A DNA stretch of 7,518 nucleotides from an uncultured Oscillospiraceae bacterium (GTDB taxonomy: Bacteria > Bacillota > Clostridia > Oscillospirales > Oscillospiraceae): assembly GCA_905234005.1 (NCBI GenBank), contig CAJOFW010000165.1, positions 1 to 7,518 on the forward strand, written 5' to 3'. The notes under the pieces were generated by a model. That model had not been told where the DNA came from, made no database searches, and saw nothing but the letters and a program-made list of their open reading frames with translations. The translations under genes and the position numbers were made by a program. Positions 1 to 4,515 of the stretch are shown here, in pieces (positions within the stretch are counted from its first letter, which is position 1; each line of letters starts with the position of its first letter).

Positions 1-647
1 GATGTCGGTGTGACGGCCGCCGACCGTGACGTCGCCGGTCACGCCCTCGACGGTGGTCGCCGCCGTGTTCACGGCGCTGAACGTGAAGCCGCCGTCGGAC
101 GAGACCGCCAGCGTCTTATACAGCGACGGCGTCTCGGCGAGGACGTAGTACGCGTAGGACGGGGCCTCGAACAGGGCGTCCTTTCCCTCGTAGACCGTCG
201 TGACCTCGGTGCCCCGGTTCGTCACCGTGATGGAGACGCTGGACTCGTCGGTGATCTGCGTATAGCCCGCGAGCACGGACAGATCCGCGACGTAGACGGG
301 GTAGATGATGCCGGTGATGTCGGAGCCGTCGTCGTTCACATGATACGAGCCGGCGGCGAGGGCGTTGCGCGTTTTGCTCTTTGTGGCGGACGTGATCGCG
401 TCCACGTCGGGCGCGCCCTCCGCCGCGTAGAAGGCGTCGTAGGGGATGTTCATGAGGACGTAGCCCGCGCCGGAAGCGGCGCGTCCGCGACGGCCTCGAT
501 TTCGTCGCCCGCCGCCTCGATCACATCTGCGACCGCGCCGACGTCCTCGATGGCCGCGTCATCCTCCGCGGCGAAGGCCGCGACGGAAAACAGGGACACG
601 AGCATCGCAAGCAGCAATACGGCGGCAAGCGCTCTTTTTGTTTTCAT
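1..647 (-). pseudogene. Secreted Tp47-like (penicillin-binding protein Tp47 domain A type) surface protein, frameshifted and cut by the window edge
   Basis: The ATG at 647-645 follows a strong ribosome binding site (AAGGAAGGAG on the minus strand, 666-657). The first frame gives a signal peptide (MKTKR, then a hydrophobic core ending AAFA|AE), an acidic Ala-rich linker, and a stop at 450-452. The adjacent frame, overlapping the end of the first, then continues open from about 468 to the window edge for some 155 residues: GYVLMNIPYDAFYAAEG, DAITSATKSKTRNALAAGSY, HVNDDGSDITGIIYPVYVADL, and YEGKDALFEAPSYAYYVLAE followed by a beta-rich SVSITVTNRG-type region. These motifs match, from memory, the domain related to treponemal Tp47 that occurs in secreted Clostridia proteins. 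Joining the frames needs a change equivalent to one missing base (or two extra) near 463-478, in a GC-rich stretch. Either the gene is a recent pseudogene or the sequence has an error; intact coding on both sides favours an error or very recent event. The 3' end is outside the window, so full length and anchoring are unknown. Its function is not established; a cell-surface role is inferred. Confidence 0.75.
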
Positions 648-697
648 GGATTGAATCTCCTTCCTTGATAATCGGCCGGTTTGTCATGACTGCGAGG

Positions 698-713
698 TAG
701 TTGTGTCTAACTT
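698..713. promoter_or_regulatory. Operator-like palindrome, copy 2 (TAGTT-N6-AACTT)
   Basis: The sequence TAGTTGTGTCTAACTT is a near-perfect inverted repeat, downstream of the leader terminator and about 32 bases before the ribosome binding site of the Tp47-like gene. It shares the pattern TAGTTNNNNCTAACT with the copy at 776-791. Two copies upstream of one gene suggest a repressor site. The half-sites resemble GTTAG/CTAAC of DtxR-type metal repressors, but that assignment is a guess. Confidence 0.4.
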
Positions 714-783
714 ACGGGTCAAAGAAAAACGAGGTTTTGCCTCGTTTTTGGCGGCCCGCTGCCGGTACTGCCAAGTAGTTCAT
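712..783 (-). CDS. Possible 23-residue leader ORF
   Basis: A short frame opens at an ATG (783-781) inside operator copy 1 and closes at a TAA (714-712) at the edge of operator copy 2. The peptide starts MNYLAVPAAGR and ends KTSFFFDP. A weak AAAGG sits about 9 bases upstream of the ATG. It crosses the terminator hairpin, so translation could influence attenuation. No known leader peptide family is recognised, and an open frame this short may be coincidental. Confidence 0.15.
   Translation of the reverse strand: MNYLAVPAAGRQKRGKTSFFFDP
725..749. terminator. Intrinsic terminator/attenuator in the leader of the Tp47-like gene
   Basis: AAAAACGAGG and CCTCGTTTTT are a perfect 10-bp inverted repeat around a 5-base loop, giving an intrinsic terminator on both strands. 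On the minus strand the run continues as TTTTTCTTT. It lies between the predicted promoter (802-830) and the Tp47-like start (647), so transcripts from that promoter would meet it about 45-70 nt after initiation. That placement suggests attenuation, or a separate promoter downstream. There is no plus-strand gene here for it to serve. Confidence 0.65.
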
Positions 784-791
784 GCTAACTA
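776..791. promoter_or_regulatory. Operator-like palindrome, copy 1 (TAGTT-N6-AACTA)
   Basis: TAGTTCATGCTAACTA is a perfect 5-bp inverted repeat with a 6-base centre. It begins about 10 bases downstream of the predicted -10 box, so it would cover roughly +4 to +20 of the transcript, a classic repressor position. It is paired with a related copy at 698-713. Confidence 0.45.
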
Positions 792-801
792 ACCTTTTGG
801 T

Positions 802-830
802 ACGATACTATAATTTGCCGGTTTTGTCAA
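802..830 (-). promoter_or_regulatory. Sigma-A promoter upstream of the Tp47-like gene
   Basis: The minus strand has a perfect TTGACA -35 (830-825), a 17-base spacer and a -10 reading TATCGT (807-802), inside an AT-rich stretch. The poor -10 is offset by the perfect -35. Initiation near 795 would put operator copy 1 directly over the start of the transcript. Confidence 0.5.
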
Positions 831-852
831 GCATGAATTTTAATATTTTAAT

Positions 853-1073
853 AATAAGGGTAACTGTTCAGATACTCCCGCTGCCTGGCAGAGTTTGCGC
901 CGGCAGGCGCAAACAGAGTTCAAAGTCATTTTTGCCGGAAACCGCGCTTTTCGGCAAAAATACCTTCAGGCGAGCCTGGGCGAGCCTCTCGCGCCGACCA
1001 AACCCGGCAAAGCCGGGTGCGATACCTGTTCGGCAGCCCGGCGAAGCGGGTGCTGAACAGTTACAAATAAGGG
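853..1073. mobile_element. MITE-like palindromic element with 12-bp inverted ends and 8-bp flanking duplication
   Basis: GTAACTGTTCAG (860-871) and CTGAACAGTTAC (1053-1064) are perfect inverted repeats bounding about 205 bases with no convincing gene. AATAAGGG occurs directly outside both ends (853-860 and 1066-1073), with a two-base CA offset on the right, as expected of a target-site duplication. Inside are nested hairpins: GTTTGCGCC/GGCGCAAAC (893-914), TTTTTGCCG/CGGCAAAAA (929-960), ACCCGGC/GCCGGGT (1002-1018), an imperfect stem at 1028-1058, and a direct repeat of GGCGAGCCT (969-977 and 979-987). Small size, inverted ends and lack of a transposase fit a non-autonomous element mobilised in trans. 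The class of transposase cannot be told from one copy. Confidence 0.65.
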
Positions 1074-1099
1074 CCGGGATGCGCATGGCATTCCGGCCC
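1071..1099 (-). terminator. Terminator of the gpx-radical SAM operon, tail displaced by the MITE-like element
   Basis: GGGCCGGGATGC (1071-1082) and GCATTCCGGCCC (1088-1099) form a 12-bp stem with one mismatch and a 5-base loop, about 25 bases past the radical SAM stop codon. On the minus strand the stem is followed by TTATTTGT, a short T-rich tail. The tail and the last bases of the stem coincide with the 8-bp duplication flanking the MITE-like element, so the original tail probably continued into the AT-rich DNA now at 840-857. Confidence 0.65.
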
Positions 1100-1123
1100 G
1101 GTGAGGTGGATTGGGTTCGAGGA

Positions 1124-2248
1124 TTATATGATTGCCGCTTCGGCGTCGTCTTTGGTGTTCGCGCCGGCGTGGAGAAGGGACTCGACGAGGGCGCGTTTTT
1201 CGTAGAGGACGCAGCCGCCGGCGTGATCCTCCATCAGGTGGCCGCCGTCCCGGAGACTGAGAAACAGCGGGGAGGACATCGCCTCACGCAGGGAGGCGCG
1301 GGCGACGTTGATGTCGGAGTACGGCGAGAACGGGCACGGCTCCGCGCCGCCGTGGGAATTGATGTGGAAGAAGCCGCGTCCCGCCGCGAGGCAGCCGCCG
1401 GAGCTTTTCTCGTCGCCGGGGAAGTCGATGAAGACGATGCCGGGGTGGCTTTGCCGCAGCTCGTCGATCCGGCTGCGGATGTAATCGCGCTCCGTCTCGC
1501 CGGGGGCGAGGTGCCGGGCCTCGTCCGTGACCGGGACGAACTCGATGTAGATCGCGACCCTCGCGCCGCGATGTTCCATCTCGCGCACAAAGTCGTCGGA
1601 CAGGACCTCCCGCATATTCTCCGTCGTGACGGTGACGGAGCTGCCATAGAGAAGGCCCCGGTTCGACAGCTCCCGCATCGAGCCGAGGACTTTGTCATAC
1701 ACGCCCTCGCCGCGCCGTGTGTCCGTGGTATCGGCTCCGCCCTCGATGCTGATGATCGGGATCAGGTTGCGGCAGCGGTCGAACAACTCAAAATACGACT
1801 CACTGAAGAACGTGCCGTTCGTGAACACGGGAAACAGCGTGTTCTTCCGTTCGCCCGCCGCCTCCAGCACGTCCCGGCGCAGCATCGGCTCGCCGCCGGC
1901 CAGCAGGATGAAGCTGACGCCCAGCTCATCGGCCTCGTCGAATATCGCCGCCCACTGGGCCGCGGTGAGCTGCTCGGACGGGGCGCAGTCGGTCGTCGCG
2001 TTGTTGGCACGGGAGTAGCAGCCGGCGCAGTGCAGGTTGCAGCTTGACGTGATGCTGGCGATGAGGTAGGACGGGACGTGCAGCCCGGCGGCCTCCTCCT
2101 TCTCCCGGCGGCGCGACGCCTTCTCGGACGCACGCTTGAAGCCGAGCAGAAACGCCGTCTCCCGTGGGTCACGCAGCGTCGCCCGCAGAGCGTCCCGGAC
2201 GACGGCCTCCACGCCGTCGGTCAGGTACCGCTGAAGATCAAGGCTCAT
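1124..2248 (-). CDS. Radical SAM enzyme with reduced SPASM-like C-terminal cluster site
   Basis: This 374-residue cytoplasmic enzyme has a helical, charged N-terminus (1-58), then a radical SAM core with the cluster motif CNLHCAGC (Cys70, Cys74, Cys77; CX3CX2C). The SAM-binding GGEP follows at 118-121, with further barrel elements FTNGTFF (142-148) and IISIEGG (165-171). The C-terminal part has C286-X13-G-X4-C305 (within GGCLAAGRGFFHIN...GGAEPC), the first half of a SPASM pattern. After that only Cys346 is available, so the usual CX2CX5CX3C is missing and at most one auxiliary Fe-S cluster is likely. The family is known for 5'-deoxyadenosyl radical chemistry, often on peptides; the substrate here is unknown. 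The gene begins 28 bases after gpx with an AAAGAGG site and is probably co-transcribed with it. No small precursor peptide is seen beside it. Maturase, protein modification or another anaerobic role are all possible. Confidence 0.88.
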   Translation of the reverse strand: MSLDLQRYLTDGVEAVVRDALRATLRDPRETAFLLGFKRASEKASRRREKEEAAGLHVPSYLIASITSSCNLHCAGCYSRANNATTDCAPSEQLTAAQWAAIFDEADELGVSFILLAGGEPMLRRDVLEAAGERKNTLFPVFTNGTFFSESYFELFDRCRNLIPIISIEGGADTTDTRRGEGVYDKVLGSMRELSNRGLLYGSSVTVTTENMREVLSDDFVREMEHRGARVAIYIEFVPVTDEARHLAPGETERDYIRSRIDELRQSHPGIVFIDFPGDEKSSGGCLAAGRGFFHINSHGGAEPCPFSPYSDINVARASLREAMSSPLFLSLRDGGHLMEDHAGGCVLYEKRALVESLLHAGANTKDDAEAAII

Positions 2249-2276
2249 GGCGTGCCTCTTTCCGATGGTTGGGCGC

Positions 2277-2816
2277 TTACAGGGCCGCTTCCACGGCGGC
2301 GCGAACCTTGTCCATGGACACGGTCGGCTCGTAGCGGCCGATGATGTTGCCCTCCCGGTCGATCAGGAACTTGGTGAAGTTCCACTTGACGTTGCCGTTG
2401 TTCTTGTAGTCCTTGTCCATCTTCTTCGCGACGCCGTTCATCACGAGCGCCATCGGGCCGTTGAAGCCGTCGAACGTCGTGTTCGCGGTGAGCCACTGGA
2501 ACAGGGGAATGGCGTTCTCGCCGTTGACGTCGATCTTCGCGAACTGCGGGAATGTGATGCCGAAGCGGCCGGTGCAGAACGTGTGGATCTCCTCGTCCGT
2601 GCCGGGGGCCTGGTCGGCGAACTGGTTGCAGGGGAAGTCGAGGATCTCGAGGCCCTTGTCCCTGAGGTCGTTGTAGATGGTCTGCAGATCGGTGTACTGC
2701 GGCGTGAAGCCGCAGCCGGTGGCCGTGTTCACGACCATGACGACCTTGCCCGCGTAGTCGGAGAGGGATACGTCCGCGCCGTCGCGGCTCTTAACCGTAA
2801 AATCGTAGAGATTCAT
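2277..2816 (-). CDS. gpx: Glutathione peroxidase family thiol peroxidase
   Basis: The 179-residue product has normal bacterial GPx length and no signal peptide, so it is cytoplasmic. It reduces hydrogen or organic peroxides. The peroxidatic residue is Cys35 in NTATGCGFTPQY, a cysteine and not selenocysteine. The remaining tetrad is Gln69 (FPCNQFADQAPG, 61-72), Trp145 and Asn146 (KWNFTKFL). Cys81 in FCTGRFGITFP sits where thioredoxin-dependent 2-Cys GPx enzymes carry their resolving cysteine, so thioredoxin is the likelier reductant. The common FGxQEPG motif reads FADQAPG here. The start is fixed by GGAGG seven bases upstream of the ATG. A strong promoter at 2849-2877 faces away from ohrR, and the radical SAM gene follows after 28 bases. 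Peroxide-inducible expression through OhrR is inferred from the divergent arrangement. Confidence 0.95.
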   Translation of the reverse strand: MNLYDFTVKSRDGADVSLSDYAGKVVMVVNTATGCGFTPQYTDLQTIYNDLRDKGLEILDFPCNQFADQAPGTDEEIHTFCTGRFGITFPQFAKIDVNGENAIPLFQWLTANTTFDGFNGPMALVMNGVAKKMDKDYKNNGNVKWNFTKFLIDREGNIIGRYEPTVSMDKVRAAVEAAL

Positions 2817-2848
2817 TGTTCAGCCTCCAAATTATATTTGATACAACA

Positions 2849-2877
2849 TATATACCACGCAGAACCGGATTTGTCAA
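2849..2877 (-). promoter_or_regulatory. Promoter of the gpx-radical SAM operon
   Basis: The minus strand shows TTGACA (2877-2872), a 17-base spacer and TATATA (2854-2849), followed by an AT-rich leader to the gpx ribosome binding site. Downstream of the -10 is a TTTGATACAA block (2837-2846, plus-strand reading) that recurs exactly at 2920-2929 in the ohrR promoter, consistent with one regulator serving both. The full OhrR-type palindrome is clearer on the ohrR side. Confidence 0.65.
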
Positions 2878-2901
2878 TAGAGTAATTGTCGAAAAAGATG
2901 C

Positions 2902-2950
2902 TTGACAGCGACATTTTGATTTGATACAATCGAATTGGATGAAATACAAT
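2902..2950 (+). promoter_or_regulatory. ohrR promoter with overlapping OhrR-type operator
   Basis: A perfect TTGACA (2902-2907), 17-base spacer and TACAAT (2925-2930) form a strong sigma-A promoter. The -10 is the left half of TACAATCGAATTGGA (2925-2939), which matches the OhrR operator TACAATTAAATTGTA known from Bacillus subtilis at 12 of 15 positions. A further TACAAT half-site lies at 2945-2950, two helical turns (20 bases) on. Binding here would block RNA polymerase, giving autorepression. Confidence 0.65.
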
Positions 2951-2976
2951 AAGGAACACGAAAGGGAGGTGGCCGT

Positions 2977-3456
2977 ATGGAACGCGCACAGGCGGAATAC
3001 GCGCAGGACTATCGGGAGAGCATGCGGCTGTCGAATCAGCTCTGCTTTCCGCTGTACGCGGCGGCGCGGAAGATCACCGGACTCTACACGCCGGCCCTCC
3101 AGCCGCTGGGTCTGACATACACGCAGTATCTCGTGCTGCTTGTGCTGTGGGAGGAGGCGCCGCTGTCCGTAAGCGGCATATGCGGCCGTCTGCGGCTCGA
3201 CAGCGGCACGGTCTCGCCGCTTCTTCGAAAGCTCGAGGCAAACGGCTGGATCACACGCACACGTGCGGCGGAGGACGAACGCGTCGTGATGATCGGTCTG
3301 ACCGACGCCGGCCGCGCCCTGCAGGAGGAGGCGAAGGACATCCCGCAGCAGGTTGGAAGCTGCGTCCGTCTCAGCCCCGGCAAGGCGCTGACGCTCTACC
3401 GGCTCCTGTATGAGATTCTCGACGACGGCGAAGCGCCGCCGTCGGAGGACGGCTGA
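2977..3456 (+). CDS. ohrR: OhrR, MarR-family organic hydroperoxide sensor and repressor
   Basis: The 159-residue protein is a dimeric winged-helix repressor that senses organic peroxides by cysteine oxidation. The sensing cysteine is Cys23 in LSNQLCFPLYAAARKITGLY, the position of Cys15 in B. subtilis OhrR. Tyr37 and Tyr48 (LGLTYTQYLVLL) match the tyrosines that hydrogen-bond that cysteine. The wHTH contains LRLDSGTVSPLLRKLEANGW (72-91) and the wing RTRAAEDERVVMIGLTDAG (94-112). Cys129 in DIPQQVGSCVRL is 106 residues after Cys23, close to the 105-residue spacing of the Cys22/Cys127 pair in Xanthomonas OhrR. A two-cysteine disulphide mechanism is therefore possible. The ATG has GGGAGG seven bases upstream. 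It diverges from gpx, whereas OhrR usually sits beside ohr (OsmC family), which is absent from this window. Confidence 0.93.
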   Translation: MERAQAEYAQDYRESMRLSNQLCFPLYAAARKITGLYTPALQPLGLTYTQYLVLLVLWEEAPLSVSGICGRLRLDSGTVSPLLRKLEANGWITRTRAAEDERVVMIGLTDAGRALQEEAKDIPQQVGSCVRLSPGKALTLYRLLYEILDDGEAPPSEDG

Positions 3457-3495
3457 AGAAGGCGCGGCGCGGCACAAAAATTCACAGGTTATCGG

Positions 3496-3524
3496 TTGAC
3501 AGGAATCGACAGCGGTTGTATGAT
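3496..3524 (+). promoter_or_regulatory. Promoter of the zinc-ribbon/BIG2 protein gene
   Basis: TTGACA (3496-3501), a 17-base spacer and TATGAT (3519-3524) make a near-consensus sigma-A promoter. The -10 lies at the start of a 36-bp unit that is duplicated immediately downstream, so a second TATGAT occurs at 3555-3560 without a -35. The transcript would carry a leader of about 110 bases. Confidence 0.7.
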
Positions 3525-3589
3525 GGTGGCATAAGATAACATAATGCCGTAAAGTATGATGGTGGCATAAGATAACATAATGCCGTAAA
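3518..3589. repeat. Perfect tandem duplication of a 36-bp promoter-proximal unit
   Basis: Bases 3518-3553 and 3554-3589 are identical. Each unit starts with the -10 box GTATGATGG and contains an imperfect inverted repeat GGCATAA-N7-TAATGCC (3528-3548 and 3564-3584), with 6 of 7 arm positions pairing. The arms could be an operator or a small RNA hairpin. Perfect identity indicates a recent or ongoing duplication. Confidence 0.9.
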
Positions 3590-3593
3590 ATGC

Positions 3594-3611
3594 GCATCAC
3601 ATGCATCACAT
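3594..3611. repeat. Perfect 9-bp tandem duplication (GCATCACAT x2)
   Basis: GCATCACAT is repeated head to tail, four bases after the 36-bp repeat ends, in the same leader. It lies outside the ribosome binding site. Confidence 0.9.
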
Positions 3612-3613
3612 AA

Positions 3614-3627
3614 TGTCAATTGTCAAT
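3614..3627. repeat. Perfect 7-bp tandem duplication (TGTCAAT x2)
   Basis: TGTCAAT is repeated head to tail and ends one base before the GGAGG ribosome binding site (3629-3633). It is the third tandem duplication in this leader, and a copy-number change would move everything upstream relative to the ribosome binding site. Confidence 0.9.
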
Positions 3628-3638
3628 CGGAGGATAAT

Positions 3639-4445
3639 ATGAGCCTGATTCCCAACATCGTCTGCCGGCGCTGCAAACGCGAATTTTCGCCGTTCCGGTT
3701 CAAATGCCCGTACTGCGGCGAGAAGCGGGCCAGAGAGGTTCGCCGTGCCGTGCCCGAGAGCGACAGCGCCGTTCGCGGCACCGAGGCCGCCCGCCGCTCC
3801 GCCGAGGATATGCGCTGGCAGATGCTGATCGGCAGCGGCCTGATCGTCTGCCTTGTCGCGGCGGTCATCGCAATCGTATCGGTCAGCGTCAACCAGCGCA
3901 TGGAGCTGTCGCGGCAGGCGTCGGCGGAGGCGCTGGCCGCGGCGGTGGAGTCGACGACCACGAGCACCGCTCCGCCGGAGACCGACCTCGACAGCGCCAC
4001 GCTGATCATCCCGGCGCTTGAAAACCCGCCCGAGGAGACGGACGGGCCGTTCGTGACGATGGTACCGGCGGAGGAGAGCGCCGCCGCCGAGTACGCCCCT
4101 GCCGCCAACGCGGAGGCGACGCCCGTATCCGTCCCGACGGAGACGCCGGAGCCGACCCCGGAGCCGACGCCGGAGGCGACGGTCACGTCCATCACGATCT
4201 TCTGGTACACGCAGGAGATCGACGTCGGCTTCTGCGACGGCCACGACACGACCTACGACCTCGACGCGGTGACGTACCCGATCACCGACGAGGCGGTCGA
4301 GGTCACATGGACAAGCTCAAACGAGAACGTCGCGACGGTCAACGAAAACGGCGTCGTCCACATCGTCGGCTACTATCAGCAGAGCTGCACGATCACCGCC
4401 TCCGCCGGCGGCTGCTCGAAGACGATCACGATCTGGGTCGGCTGA
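3639..4445 (+). CDS. Membrane-anchored protein with N-terminal zinc ribbon and C-terminal BIG2-type Ig-like domain
   Basis: The product has 268 residues. A zinc ribbon lies at the N-terminus (Cys9, Cys12, Cys23, Cys26 in VCRRC and KCPYCGEK), then a basic stretch (30-60). One membrane segment follows at about 62-85 (MLIGSGLIVCLVAAVIAIVS). A long Ala/Thr/Pro/Glu-rich linker (about 86-180) includes TPEPTPEPTPEAT. The C-terminal 85 residues look like a BIG2 bacterial Ig-like fold, with VTWTSSNENVATVNENGVV and ITASAGGCSKTITI. The expected topology is zinc ribbon inside the cell and Ig-like domain outside. This layout is common among uncharacterised Clostridia proteins; binding partners are unknown. 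The ATG has GGAGG five bases upstream. The gene is monocistronic: it has its own promoter and ends at a terminator shared with the convergent gene. The extracytoplasmic part has three cysteines (199, 250, 259), so a disulphide is possible. Confidence 0.85.
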   Translation: MSLIPNIVCRRCKREFSPFRFKCPYCGEKRAREVRRAVPESDSAVRGTEAARRSAEDMRWQMLIGSGLIVCLVAAVIAIVSVSVNQRMELSRQASAEALAAAVESTTTSTAPPETDLDSATLIIPALENPPEETDGPFVTMVPAEESAAAEYAPAANAEATPVSVPTETPEPTPEPTPEATVTSITIFWYTQEIDVGFCDGHDTTYDLDAVTYPITDEAVEVTWTSSNENVATVNENGVVHIVGYYQQSCTITASAGGCSKTITIWVG

Positions 4446-4477
4446 CGCCGCCAAAACAAAATACATAAATAAAATAC

Positions 4478-4515
4478 ATCGCCCACGGCCCCATCGCGGA
4501 GCCGCGGGCGATTTT
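4478..4515. terminator. Bidirectional terminator between convergent genes
   Basis: ATCGCCCACGGC (4478-4489) and GCCGCGGGCGAT (4501-4512) form a 12-bp stem with one imperfect pair, which becomes a G-U wobble in the minus-strand RNA. TTTTCTATT follows on the plus strand and GTATTTTATTTATG on the minus strand. It serves the zinc-ribbon gene ending at 4445 and the transglutaminase gene ending at 4516. Confidence 0.8.

Noticed and set aside
868..1086. Minus-strand frame of 72 codons across the MITE-like element
   Set aside because: It spans nested hairpins, has no ribosome binding site or recognisable domain, and its start lies in the terminator stem.
782..2047. Long plus-strand open frame of 421 codons
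   Set aside because: It is antisense to the radical SAM gene and the MITE-like element, has no ribosome binding site at its start, and its Arg/Ala/Val-rich translation shows no domain; it is a by-product of high GC.
2249..2276. Small precursor peptide gene between gpx and the radical SAM gene
   Set aside because: Only 28 bases lie between them, too few for a substrate peptide, and no other small frame with a ribosome binding site was found in the operon.
3518..3589. CRISPR array (36-bp repeats)
   Set aside because: The two copies abut with no spacer between them and there are no cas genes; it is a tandem duplication.
2791..3609. Minus-strand frame of 272 codons across ohrR
   Set aside because: It reads antisense through ohrR, both divergent promoters and the tandem repeats; the repeated peptide at its start is just the translated 36-bp duplication.
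3606..4249. Two overlapping minus-strand frames opposite the zinc-ribbon gene
   Set aside because: Low-complexity Arg- or Ser/Ala-rich translations without ribosome binding sites; the plus strand has clear domains.
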